Shown: positions 1 through 10,415 of the stretch, in pieces
How the letters are laid out: every line of letters begins with the position of its first letter
How positions within the stretch are numbered: the first letter of the stretch is position 1
Origin: Anthonomus grandis grandis
Taxonomy: Eukaryota > Arthropoda > Insecta > Coleoptera > Curculionidae
Length of the DNA stretch: 64,000 nt
Direction: 5' to 3'
NCBI RefSeq assembly: GCF_022605725.1
Contig: NC_065553.1
Location: 1,674,001 to 1,738,000 of the forward strand
Position numbers and translations under genes: made by a program
The notes under the pieces: generated by a model
The model's input: only the letters and a program-made list of their open reading frames with translations
Databases searched by the model: none
Told to the model about the DNA's origin: nothing

Positions 1-350
1 AGCTACTTCAAATACTTTTAGCAAAACCATCAATAAAATTACTGGTTGTATGTCAGAACTTTAAATAAATAGTAACCTGGTGATCGTATCCATTTATGTT
101 ATGCCTAAGAAATTCTTGACACTCATTGAAGGTTTAAGGCGTTAAATTTAAAAATATGTTGCTTTTTATATATTTTTTTAATGTAAATTTTAATTTTTAT
201 TATTACTTTTTTTACTTTGGCTAAATTACTAGTAAATTTGCTTATTAAATATCAGAAAGGCAAAGAAATATCAACGTCGGGTTTGTATCCATAAAAAATG
301 TGCCAATTTTTTTAAACATTTGCCTTTTTAAAAACCAAATTTTTTCTAGG

Positions 351-673
351 ATAAAAGATTTGTTGAGCGACGTTTCGATTCTTTATTGGGCCTTCTTCAG
401 GCTAATAATACAAACTATTATGGTACATGTTTTCCTTCTAGACGTCTTTTTGCGTTATATGCAAATATAGGATTCAAAAGAAAAAAAGAAGAAAATGGTT
501 TACGTGTAAAAGACGAAAAGCATTATATTTTATAATCATATTTTGAATTTTGTTATTATTAGTCGTTGGGTAATAATAATATGTCCAAAAGGAAAACCAT
601 ATAGTTTCTGTTTTTAGCCTGAAGAAATTCCAATAAAGGTCGAAACGTCGCTTAACCAATATTAACATCTTTT
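351..673. repeat. Inverted pair of Penelope-type ribozyme-like motifs
   Basis: A segment at 351-406 (minus sense) and one at 611-673 (plus sense) are inverted copies sharing GCCTGAAGAA, CAATAAAG and TCGAAACGTCGCT, separated by about 205 bp of AT-rich sequence. The combination CTGAAGA ... stem ... TCGAAAC recalls the degenerate hammerhead segment in the repeats of arthropod Penelope-like retroelements. No RT or endonuclease sequence lies between them, so this is at most a remnant or a solo inverted repeat. The arms could pair as a long hairpin. The family assignment is recalled, not searched. Confidence 0.5.
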
Positions 674-724
674 ATTTGCTGTTCCGTATTCTACCTTTCT
701 TTTAAACCATTGGATTTTTTTTTA

Positions 725-1390
725 GCAATACTAAAGTGTAGGAAAATATTGTTAAATTTCTTGGAAGGAAAATAAATATTTTCACTTAAAATTCTCCAAT
801 ATACATGCAGAAACTTTTTCTTTTTATTTCTATTAAGCAATAATAAATAACTGAGAGTCATGGCCATTAGAGTTATGCATCGTTTTTTTCTGCTAACTCC
901 GGTTAGTTTAAATTATTATTTGCGAGCAGTTGAAGAAATGTTAATGTAGAAAACAAACTTAATTGACTTAAAAAATGGGAAAAATAAAAAAGTTTGCCAA
1001 ATTAGTCAAACATTGGCATTTCCTTTAGCTAATTAAAATATTTTTTATATTCAATATTAAAGGGTATAAAAAATAAAAATTGCTGAACTTCTTGGACAAA
1101 AATTAAATCTTACCACTTAAAATTATCTTATCTAAAAGCATTTTTTTTCCTATTTCTTTTAGGAAGTAATAAATAGTTAGCAGTCATCACTAATACAGTT
1201 TGAAAGATCGTTGCTTTTAAAATTATGCATAGAGATGTCAATTTAATAAAATATTTGGTTTTGTCCAGGGAGTTGAAATAATTTTTTATATTTTTTTTAT
1301 TTATAGTATCAAAATTAATTTTTTTTTAAACTAATTTCTTATACGTTTTTGGCTAATATAAACAAATTTACCAGAAAATCGACACTAGCA
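725..1390. repeat. Two diverged tandem copies, about 330 bp each
   Basis: Blocks beginning near 725 and near 1060 share, in the same order, a CTTGGA motif, ACTTAAAATT, TTTCTATTAAGCAATAATAAATAA versus TTTCTTTTAGGAAGTAATAAATAG, a GAGTCAT/CAGTCAT motif and a final GATCG/GCATCG plus T-run. They look like an old direct duplication of intergenic or intronic sequence. No ORF or transposon ends are visible. From 1391 to 1666 nothing recognisable is seen. Confidence 0.5.
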
Positions 1391-1666
1391 TTCAAGACGC
1401 CATAGCCACACTATAGGCATTGGTGGTATTGGGAAGGAGGGTTGAATTGTAGACCACATTATCGAAGAGTACCTAGCACTCACGTGTGCAAATCTGAATA
1501 ACATTTATAGTTTACCAAGCGACATTAAGTGTTTCAATTGGCTTATGCCTATTGAATTAATAAGTCACAAATTAAATTATCATCATTTCAGAGATCATGG
1601 AAAAGGTTGTTAAAAAAAACTTCTGGAAATATCCAGATAGTGAGGAAATTTAGAGATAAAACTTAC

Positions 1667-1802
1667 CAGCAGGTGTAATATAAAACACACATGGCTCCTT
1701 TTGCATTCCAATCTCGTTCCTTGCCCAACATAAAAGAGTACCATAGTCCTGCTCCGTTATTGGCTTAAATATTGCAGTACTTCTTCCTTTTTCCGTATAA
1801 AC
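1667..1802 (-). CDS. Sidestep-like Ig receptor, exon 5 of 5 seen
   Basis: 136-bp minus-strand exon, only 304 bp from the preceding exon; acceptor TATTGCAG, donor GTAAGTTTTA, 45 codons plus one base. It finishes the Ig domain: GRSTAIFKPITEQDYGTLLC provides the F-strand Cys, followed by WARNEIGMQKEPCVFYITPAG. The ARNEIG-x-Q-x-EPCVF string is the most diagnostic Sidestep-family sequence in the window. The frame continues (phase 1) into an exon lower than coordinate 1, where a further Ig or fibronectin-like domain, transmembrane helix and tail would be expected. Together the five exons give about 243 residues with no stop and no frameshift. Confidence 0.88.
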
Positions 1803-2106
1803 CTGCAATAAAATTTAAAAAAAATATATATTTTAAGAGACTTTAGTACTTCTTAAGAAGATATAAGTCTGCAAAAAAATACTAGGCCTTAGGTAGATTC
1901 TCTCCTAAAAAAATGGAGATTTTCCAGTCATTTGGTTGCATTGGAAAAGTTATAAATCCTGCAGATTCTGCAATATACCTCTCGAAATAGACTTAAATTT
2001 ATCTTCTATAAACTATACATTTATGTAAGTTCCTCTAAAGATTTTACTTTTACAACGTATGATACAAGTTTTAATTAAAACATGAGGTTAATAAAAATTG
2101 CCTTAC

Positions 2107-2264
2107 TTGGGTGTGAGGTATTTCAAAAGCATCTGCGGAATTATTAAATTTCCACATAAATTCAGCGTCCAAAGGATTCGCCTCGATTTCGCAAGTGATT
2201 TTTGCCGCCTCGTGTCTGGCCACCCCGAACACTTTGGGCTGGCCCGGACGGCACACCGGAGAAT
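2107..2264 (-). CDS. Sidestep-like Ig receptor, exon 4 of 5 seen
   Basis: 158-bp minus-strand exon, acceptor CTTTCCAG, donor GTAAGG. With the T left over from the previous exon it starts at a Tyr codon and reads 52 further codons to phase 0. It encodes the start of the next Ig domain: YSPVCRPGQPKVFGVARHEA, then AAKITCEIEANP with the B-strand Cys, and FMWKFNNS with the C-strand Trp. The segment PVC-x(2,3)-GQ plus the G-VA-RHE motif is a Sidestep-family trait known from Drosophila paralogues. NNS is a potential glycosylation sequon. The exon is GC-richer than the surrounding intron, as expected for sequence under protein-level selection. Confidence 0.88.
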
Positions 2265-2539
2265 CTGGAAAGGATGAAAATTATCGATTTTGCATATATT
2301 CCGTAGTCTGATTTCTATCATCTATGAAAAATGTGACATAAGAACTCCAGAAAGTCCGTACGTGTTGTTTTCCAGAAAGACCCTATCGACTTCCAAAACG
2401 TGGAAAAACAAACAAAGTTCCGCTCTTGTTTTCTGGCCCGAAAGCGTAATATACATAAAGGAACTTCTGATGCCATGCCGTCCCAATTTGAATATCAAAA
2501 AGCCATAAATAACGTATATCAGTAAAGAAAAATAAATTA

Positions 2540-2700
2540 GAGGGGGTCGTGAGGAGGAGTCGAGGGTGTATGGCACGACAACACGCCAGGAAGTGCCGGA
2601 TTCCCATGGCACCGCAACCCGCCGCCTTTTCCGACACGATTTTTCCACTTTTATCTCTTGCGATTTTTTTGTTTTCGTATTTTCCTTTTGGTAAATATTT
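2540..2700. other. GC-rich unique-looking island in or near the intron
   Basis: This short stretch is clearly GC-richer than the AT-rich surroundings (GGGGGTCGTGAGGAGGAGTC, CACCGCAACCCGCCGCC). It sits 275 bp upstream of a host exon. No splice-flanked Ig sequence, no repeat ends and no second copy in the window were noticed. Similar islands occur at 9950-10140, 36940-37170, 42330-42760, 51750-52060 and 57410-57830. A conserved regulatory element is possible, but this is inference from composition only. The short ORFs across it are not protein-like. Confidence 0.3.
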
Positions 2701-2984
2701 TGCCATGTGGATCTTATTATGTCATGTCATTCTTATTTATCTGGATTATTAAGGAATCCACGTAGAAAACTGGATTCTGCGAAGTTGGTGAATTTATATC
2801 ATGGTTGAGTTTTGACTTAAAAATATTCTACGAGTACTATTAAATCCTATTTTTATCTATGAAAGGAATAACTATACAGGAAAAATGATATTTGAAGCTA
2901 ATTCAGAACGTCATAGGTGCGGAATGCGGTTTGCCAGGTTTTTTTGGTCGTCAACATTAATTAAATTAAATGCTCATTGGAAGG

Positions 2985-3400
2985 AATGTGTTGAGATATG
3001 AAATCGCCATCATAATCAACATCATCTGTGTAGCTCAATAACCCTCGGTGGATCCCAGCTAACTGCACGATCATTCTCAAACTCTTATCAATTCAAGTTC
3101 GTATTCTATTCCCATCGATGGAGAGATAACCAAGTTGTCCTATAGATCTTCGCCATCCTACATGTTAAGACCATCTTAGCCAAACATTACTTTAATAATG
3201 TCTTGTTCCTCATAGATTTCAGTCAGTTCATATTCACGTTCTTGGACAAAACTGCCTTGTTCTTGAGGCTTTGCATAGTCCAAAGATCTTGCGCAGAACT
3301 TTTCGTTCGAAACCCTTCAGCTTGCGCTCGTTTTCCTTGGTAGGTGTCCAAGTCTCACTCCCATACATGACCACTTGTCACGAAGCCTTCGAAATTGACA
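2985..3400 (-). pseudogene. Decayed non-LTR RT C-terminal fragment
   Basis: Minus-strand translation from 3372 downwards reads VVMYGSETWTPTKENERKLK followed by GFERKVLRKIFG. This is the typical region after the RT domain of RTE/L1-like insect retroelements (YGSETW ... FERKILRKIFG). After a frameshift near 3270 the matching continuation is FVQEREYELTEIYEEQDIIK, as in the R-x-N-x-ELY-x-L-x-x-x-DI segment of the family. Near 3010-3050 a LLSYTDDVDYDGD string resembles the catalytic FADD/YADD box but lies on the wrong side, so the copy is rearranged. Many stops; not functional. Confidence 0.6.
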
Positions 3401-3574
3401 AACAAAAAATATGTATAAAATTCCTTTTTTTAATGCGAAAATATGCATTGACAAGTTTGAATTTGTGGCACGGATCTGGTTAGAACCATAAGGTCTGGTT
3501 GAATTTCATACTTATTGAGAGTATAGGGTGCACGTCTTATGTTTGCTGTTTTTAAGAATCTAAATTTCGGAAAC

Positions 3575-3632
3575 TGTTGATCGGGTCTGATGATGCCTTT
3601 AGAGGCGAAACATGTGTTACCAAGTAATCGTT
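3575..3632 (+). ncRNA. Candidate Penelope-type hammerhead ribozyme
   Basis: The core boxes CTGATGA (3587-3593) and GAAA (3607-3610) flank a small stem GCC/GGC (3595-3597 with 3604-3606) and a six-base loop. After GAAA comes ACA-TG-TGT, able to form a tiny stem III, then a cleavage-type UU (3617-3618). Stem I can form from GGT (3584-3586) with ACC (3619-3621), plus GAT/ATC (3579-3581 with 3627-3629) beyond an internal loop. One unpaired T (3594) lies between the core and stem II. Very short stem III is known in Penelope-like element ribozymes. It abuts the truncated end of a DD41D relic. Motif seen; activity inferred. Confidence 0.5.
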
Positions 3633-3649
3633 AATTGCAATATAAGTTT

Positions 3650-5022
3650 GAGAGTTTAACCAAACTTGTAGTTTTTTGCAAAGGGAAAACATGCAAAATC
3701 TACAATAGACAGCTTTTTACAAATAACAATATAGGCGATGTTCAAATTCCTGACGGACATTTTCAAAAACATGTTGTGGGATATCATGGCAGCTGTCGAT
3801 GATGCGTTGACGAAGTTCATCCAAACTTTCAGGTTGGGGAATAAACACAATAGATTTCAAATGAACCCATAAAAGTCTAACGGCGTTATATCAGGAGATC
3901 TAGCAGGCCATTCTATAGGCCCCCTTCGCCCTACCCATTTATCTGGAAACTCGTCGTCTAGCCATTGCCGAACACGAAGAACATAGTGAGGAGGAGCGCC
4001 GTCTTGCTGGAAATATATTTCAGCCTCATCTAGTATAGGGTTTCCATCATCATCGATTTGGTTTTCAATGGATTCAGTGATAAGCGGATTGATGGTATTT
4101 CCCAACATATCCAAATAAATATCTCCATATAAATTTCCGTTAATAAATAATGGCCCAATCACTTTATTTCCTAAAATGCCTACCCATACATTAATTTTTT
4201 GAGGGTACTGGGTATGCCCTTCTATAAATGCATAAGGATTTTCATTGCTGCAATATCTACAGTTATGCTTATTAACAAATCCATTTAAATAAAATGTGCA
4301 TTCATCGCTGAAGCAGATATTAGAATAATTACCACTTTTTCGGCTAGTGTGTAAACCATTTTGGAAGTAAAATCTTCAATTCAACAAATAAATTTTCACT
4401 ATTCCAAGACTGTCACAAATGTAACTGATGGCAAAATAAATTCTTTATTTTCCTTAGAAACTATAAATAACTAAACAGGTATAAGAATAAATACAGTTCG
4501 CCTAGGATATCTGAGTTGATGAAAAGAATGGGGAAAAAAAATTCAGGTTGTTATTTAGTTTTTTCCACGTCTAATCTCGTCTAATAATCGGATTTGCTGT
4601 TTATGTTGGTAGTTTCCATTTTAAATTATAAAGGAATTATTTGGCAAACCCTAACGAGCAACATTTTGCACACTTATTGAAATAAAAACTGATATTTTCA
4701 TGTTTTTATTTTCTATCTGAACAAATTAAGGTACACAAAGATTTTTCTAATTTTCTCGAAAACGAAACGACCGATTTAAAAAAATCAAACGTCAAAATAA
4801 AAGACTTTGAAAGACCTCTTCAACAAGCTATTACTCGATATCCCTTGCCATTTAAAATTTTTAAGGGGATGACCCTGGGAAGCAAGGGTGTAAGGGGGTG
4901 AAGTAATTTTTGGTTAGAGAGTTGTCCCCCTTGACAAACTTTTTGACGTATTTCAGCGTTTTTTTTTAAATACTGGTTTTCGATAAATCCGTGGTGGGAA
5001 GTTTTCAAATGAACACCCAGTA
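3650..5022 (-). mobile_element. DD41D mariner-like element relic, copy 1
   Basis: Minus-strand transposase relic plus one end. Coding sequence lies between about 4360 and 3690: a start MVYTLAEKVVII at 4360, an abrupt deletion, then CFSDE-like first-Asp box, HTQYPQKINVWVG, the second Asp box YFQQDGAPPHY, and SPDITPLDF. The spacing from the Asp of QQD to the Asp of PLD is 41 residues, so DD41D. A frameshift near 3875 precedes PQPESLDELRQRI and a C-terminal tail. The element end appears to be CACCCAG before TATA at 5021 (CTGGGTGTTCATTTGAAAAC reading inwards); the other end is lost. 4440-4700 is unexplained sequence within the relic. Confidence 0.7.
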
Positions 5023-5739
5023 TAGTATAGAAATATATTCTTCTTATTTACGGTCTCTTTCTTCTTGTTCTTCCTTCTGTTTGTCAAACTTCCTTAATAA
5101 TAACTCCATCAATTTCTCAGGCATTCAACTAAAATAGGCTTCCAAATATCCTTTATTTCTGACACCAATTGTAACGAAATTCAGGAACACACTTTTATTA
5201 ACGTCAAAAACACTAACCTAACTCGCCTTGACTGTCGTTTAATTGTTTCCAAAGTAAAAACTGAATGAAATACAATCAAAATTCTTAAGACCCTAAACAA
5301 AAATACATTTCTGGAATCGTGGATAAGACGATACCCTTTCCTAACACCAGTGCACTTCTGACTCCCAACGTTCAAGATTAATGTAAATTCTGGAGACGAA
5401 GAGGGTTTTATGAGGCTGAAGTGTTAAGAGAATGAGAACAAAAAATTAAGGAAAAGCAGAAAGGAAGTGACCAAGTATAAGACTACTATGAAAAAAAATA
5501 ATTCTGGTATTTAACTTCAATTGAACTTTGATCACTCGGTAATTCTATATAAATTTGACGAAGTAAATGATTGCAATATTTAAACCCAATTGCCAGAAAT
5601 AATATATCATCCTGCCGCTAGTGCCTATTTAGTTAATAAAACCTAACATTAGCCGAACATAAAACAAGCCAAATTACCCTAAAGCAGCTTAATTGATTGA
5701 CGAAGCGCCTAAATTGAAAAAAGATTCTGAAGTCTTTTA

Positions 5740-7262
5740 AGTCTTTTAAAAAAAGGTGATTTCGAACTTCGTAAATGGCAAACCAATGATGTCAACAGAA
5801 CTTGTCATTTGATACTGATCTAAACAATCCTCACGAGGTGATAAAGATAGAATAAAATACTTCCTTTAATGTTTATTAGTTCTCCCTTAGCTGATTGGGA
5901 GCTTCGTGTACCAAACGTAATACCCTTAGTAAATTAGCTAGAATATTCGATCCTTTAGGATTCTAATTCTGACCTACGGTGACAGTTTTTAAAACATTTA
6001 ATCAAAGATTATTATCTTTGAAATTAAACTGAAGTACTGATTGACGTGACTAGGATGTTTTATGGATCTGGGGGAATTATTTTACTGAAATTATCATCTT
6101 GTCTAATTGTAAAATTAACCGGCAGATTGATTCTAGTTCATTATAAATCATTGTCAAGTACATGGCTTCGCAGATGCCTTCGAAAAAGGATATTGTGCAA
6201 TTGTATACTTCGTTCTGAGTGTTCCAATGCATTAGAGATCAAATTTGTCATTGGCTAAGCTAAGTTGCTCCTCTCAAAACAATTTTAATTCCCCGATGGG
6301 AGCTTAGTGTAGCAGTTTTATTAAGCCAACAAGCAGCTTCATTTGTGACTAGGATTTATTCTTCAGAGATTCACTTCGATCCGTTTTTTGCGTTTATTCA
6401 ACAATACTCTCTTATGATGGAAGCTATTTGCTAGTAATATAATTACTTTTATTCAAGTCTCTTATCTTCTCATTGGGATCACGTTTCTTCACAAAACAAT
6501 ATCGCTAATCTTGTTTCAAGAACATCTTCTCAGTTAGTTGATGGTTTCATATCTACGATGGTGCATGATCCTTGATGGCTCCCCCAGATACTTGGTCAGA
6601 TACTGCCATTCTACAATTTGAAAATCACTCTGAGGAACGCTCAATTTTGATAAACTGAGAAGAATATTTGTGTATGCTTTACGATGCTTAATTATTGGTA
6701 CGATTAAAGCCCCCATTCAAGGTCCTTTAATGAGCATTGGGTTACATCTAGCTCTTTTTTGTCTAATAAAGCACATATAGTCTGCGCATTTCTTTAAATA
6801 GACTGTATTGTAAAAATTAACTTATTTCTAAACCTATTCGTAAAATTAGTCCTTTCTCTGAATAAAATAATATTCTTAGGTTTGGTAGTAAATTGTGTCG
6901 TTTGAAGTTATCATAGGAACAAAAATAATTTACTAGGAAGAATTCGCTTTTTTTGAATTTAAAAAGTGCTCTTATTCCCTTGGTTTTGCTCAAATCCCGG
7001 TGTTTTCGTGATGTAGCTGATAGGAACAAGACGTAATTATAGTTAGTTCGAGATCGAATCAAGACTCATCTATTTAAGTTTATGAACACTTAACATATGA
7101 GGAGATAAATACTGTCCTAATACAAATCGAGTTATCTCTTAACAGTCGTCCTGTATCTCCTGTGAGTAACTATCCCAACGACTTATCTGCTCTTACTCCT
7201 GGTCATTCTTTAATTTGGGAAGCCTTACAACCATTTAAGGAACCTAATTTATCTTCTATATA
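5740..7262 (+). pseudogene. BEL/Pao retrotransposon pol relic (RT, RNase H, integrase)
   Basis: Heavily decayed plus-strand pol. In order, with frameshifts and stops: a KKGDFELRKWQTNDVN box near 5752 (RT); RIFDPLGF-like text near 5942; an RNase H segment starting FADA-x-EKGYCA near 6170; a P-RWELSAAVLLSQQAASFVT box near 6296; DTWSDT near 6590; and an integrase end TYEEINTVLIQIE, then LNSRPVSPVSNYPNDLSALT, near 7090-7190. This order is diagnostic of BEL/Pao pol. About 6830-7085 interrupts it with a repeat also found near 43010-43140. No LTRs were identified. Non-functional. Confidence 0.75.
6830..7085. repeat. Interspersed repeat inserted in BEL relic (satellite relative)
   Basis: This segment contains AAAAGTGCTCTTATTCCCTT, GCTCAAATCCCGGTGTTTTC and GTGATGTAGCTGATAGGAA. 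The same ordered motifs occur at 43010-43140, 43370-43430 and 43780-43840, and the GTGTTTTCGTGAT part again at 46357. Its location between the RNase H and integrase parts of a BEL relic shows it moved or was copied there. No coding potential or termini were recognised. Confidence 0.5.
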
Positions 7263-8090
7263 TCACCTATAACTCGTCATTATCGTTCAATTTCTTCAGA
7301 GAATTAATTAACATTTTTACTATCAGCGTCGTTTGAACGCGAAACAGCTGTCGCACAAAATTCGGATCCGTCAGACAAAAGTGCTTATAACTTTGGTTGT
7401 ATTTGGAGTAGAGAAATAATGTTTACTTTTTTATAATCTAGAAATATGGGGCTATAACTTAATTACTTACAAATTTTTATTTGTTTTTCTGTTTAACACT
7501 GGGACGCCTTTAAAGTCAAAATTTTTTTTTTGCCCAATATTTTCAATGCAAATTCGATACAGGTCGCAACGGTTCTTTGAACATCATGACATTTAATGAG
7601 CCGATTAGAGTCCACGTGGACCTTATCTCTATAGTTTTTGGTTATTCTCAGCATACGGGAAATATTTTTTTTAACGTTCAAAGCTTCAGAAGTTTTTCAT
7701 ATTCTAGCATCATCGAGACCTACACATTTTATTTAGGGATTTAAAAAAAATGTGTTTTTTTTTATACATATCTCCTCAATATTTTGAAATATCCCCTTGC
7801 ATAAGCTTGATTATCTTTCCCATAAAAATGTATCTAAAACATTTAAATCAGGAAATCTTACCGATTTTCTATCTACCTGTGACCAAACCTTTCTGTAAGA
7901 TAAGTTGAAACTTGTCCACCATCTTGATAAAACCAGACCGTATAGTAATTTACTAAAGGAATCATGTTATCCAAATAGTCTTCAAAATCTTAAAAACTGG
8001 TAATAATAACCTCCGTTAGGAGTTCTATTAGTCCAAAATTCGATTTTTAAAAATATTTGCCCAAACATTTAGGCAAAATCGCACTTGTGC
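7263..8090. other. AT-rich stretch without recognised feature
   Basis: Nothing supportable as a gene. The first 100 bases may be the decayed tail of the BEL relic. No TIRs, splice-flanked exon or tandem repeat stood out. Confidence 0.4.
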
Positions 8091-8099
8091 CCGAATTTT

Positions 8100-9090
8100 A
8101 TTTATCCTGTTAGTAATTATGAATTTTCCATGAATTTGAAATATTGTTGAAGTTTTACAAGTTTTATGAATCTTTTTTCATAATTTACAGGCATTTGACG
8201 TAATTTTCTAATTTTTCCAAGCAATCAAAGTTTTTTTTAAACTTTTTTTGTTTTCCGAGAACTTCAAATATTTTTAATTTTTTTCGAGGCATTTGGAGTA
8301 ATTTTCCATGTTTTCTAAACATTTGATGTAATTTTCCATTTTATTTTAGAAAATTACGTGAATGCCTGGAACGTAGAAAATTACGCAAAATTCCTGGAAA
8401 AGAAAAAAAATATTGAAATATCTGGAAGGCGTAAAAATTTCAATCAAATGTCTGAAATAAAATAGAAAATTAATCCAGTTTTCTGGAAAACCTATAGGAT
8501 TACAATCATAAAAAATTACTCCAAATATCTGAAAAATAGAACAACTGATTCTTAAGCCTGAAATAAAAGAACACTTTAACTTTAAAGTTTAAAAAAAAAT
8601 TAAATAAATATAATTTTAAATTTAAACTTGAAATATTAAAAAAATACTTCATTAACCTGGAAAACTTTTAAAAAATCTAAAAATCTGCCAATTTCACAAA
8701 GTTGAAAAAAATCTTAAAAACGCAATAGCTTACTCTAAATCCCTAAAATTAAATAAAAACATTATATTGCAATATTATATATTGCAAATACGAGATACAA
8801 GACCTGGGATATGATTTTAAAGTCCTAGAATAACACTAGATTTTATTCCAGGATATAGGATATAAACCACAAAAAGCTAAAATTAAAAAAAATATTTCAA
8901 ATACTGGAAAGATGTGGAAAAAAAACTTCAAAATGCTGGATTAAAACGATATTTTACTTAAAATTCGTGGAATAATATAAGAACGCTAGGAAAATACGAA
9001 AAAATTTTAAAATTTAGACTTTAAAAAATGAAAAGAAAAACTTATTTTAAAACATTAAAACATAAATTTTTTAAAATTATAATTTCCCAA
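8100..9090. repeat. Low-complexity array of decayed CATTTG/CTGGAA units
   Basis: A string of short diverged units: GGCATTTGACGTAATTTTC, GGCATTTGGAGTAATTTTCC and CATTTGATGTAATTTTCC, then the inverse orientation GAAAATTACGTGAATGCCTGG and GAAAATTACGCAAAATTCCTGG from about 8343. The switch from direct to inverse orientation makes a foldback centred near 8335. Later units (CTGGAAA... every 50-90 bp) are more eroded. The motif resembles the GGCATTTGAGG half of the large array at 58690-62270, suggesting a common source. Confidence 0.5.
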
Positions 9091-10410
9091 AATTGTCGGA
9101 AACTATTTTAGTTTCAAATGCACCTATTATTTTTCTTAAAAATGTCACAGTTTGTAAATGTACTTTCATTGGTCCATATCACATTTATAATAAATTTTAA
9201 TCATATCGTGCTTTTCTTCATTCGTAAAAACCATAATTGCTTAAATTATTAGTAAAATAACTGACAGCTTATACTAGAATACTAACAAACCGTACAAGTA
9301 TTTAAAAAATATGATATTTATGACAGTTTATATATTGTTTTGTTAGTTTATCACAGCCAACTGCGGCGAATTGAGTTTTTCTCAAAAATTCGAGTTTTTA
9401 CAAACAATACATCTTTAAAAATGTAATTTTGCAGAAATTTTAAAAATGTAAAAATCCAATATAGCGCCCGTAAGAAAAAACAGAGTTGATGATGGTTAGC
9501 AAAAGACGAAAGGTCATATTAAGAATCTAAAAAGACCGATCATAAAGCACGAAAAAAGTGGCAATGCAAAAGTACAAATTATTTTAAAATCGGATCAGAA
9601 ATAAGCGCAGAAAAAAATAAAACCTATTTCTGAAAATTTCGGATTTTTTCGAATATATTCGACATTTTTTAATCTTTTAAACGGCATATTGTTAAGGTTA
9701 AAATTCTCCATGTTGCCTCAGTTTAACCATCTTCATATCTCTTATAGATTTTGAGATCTGCATATTGAACAACCTGTATGTTCTTTCTTTTCTCTAACAG
9801 CATTTTATGAATTATCTGTAGTATTGTACAAATAAAATATGCGGTTGGCTTTTTATTCAAAAATCTTTGTCTATGAAAGGAACAATAAAATATATACAAA
9901 TATTTTTTTCCTAAAAGAATGTTTTTTTTGTTCATACAAACTGAACTCACGTACGTCTGTCGTCCATTTCACCAAATGTTTTTTCCGTCCTATCGGAACC
10001 GCGGGGTATTGTGGAAACTTCTCGCATCTTCCCGGAGATATTTCAACGGGAATGTTTGATCTATCATTTTTCCTCTCTAAGTTTTCCTGACCCGCTTTTT
10101 CCCATTCGAAAAATGTAAGAGACAGTGTCATTAATCAATCTGATATGTAGATGCGCTACTTTCCATTCATTCCGTGTACGCCGTGATTGCTATTCGACAA
10201 GATGAGCGCGAGTAAAAAATATTGCCCTTTTTTATTGCCCTACGCGCAATCAATTATGTCATAAGGGAAGAACTTTGAATACAGTGCCGAGAAGGGTGTG
10301 AAAAATGAGCGACTTTTTACGCAAAGGAGAGAGAGAGAAAAAAACTTATTTGTTTTAATTGTAAGATCTAAGGAAATAGGAAAAGATAAGACTAGAACTG
10401 AAAACTTGAA
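9091..10410. other. Unannotated stretch with one GC-rich island
   Basis: No gene is supported. 9340-9780 ends in AACCTGTATGTT, resembling an eroded mariner-type terminus, but no partner end was found. 9950-10140 is a GC-richer unique-looking block (CCGCGGGGTATTGTGG, TCTTCCCGGAGATATTTCAACG), with short overlapping ORFs on both strands that look like chance frames. It could be a conserved intronic element. Confidence 0.3.
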
Positions 10411-10415
10411 TACAA

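Noticed and set aside
9839..10131. Overlapping frames of 83 and 86 codons on opposite strands
   Set aside because: No recognisable domains; explained by a locally higher GC content.
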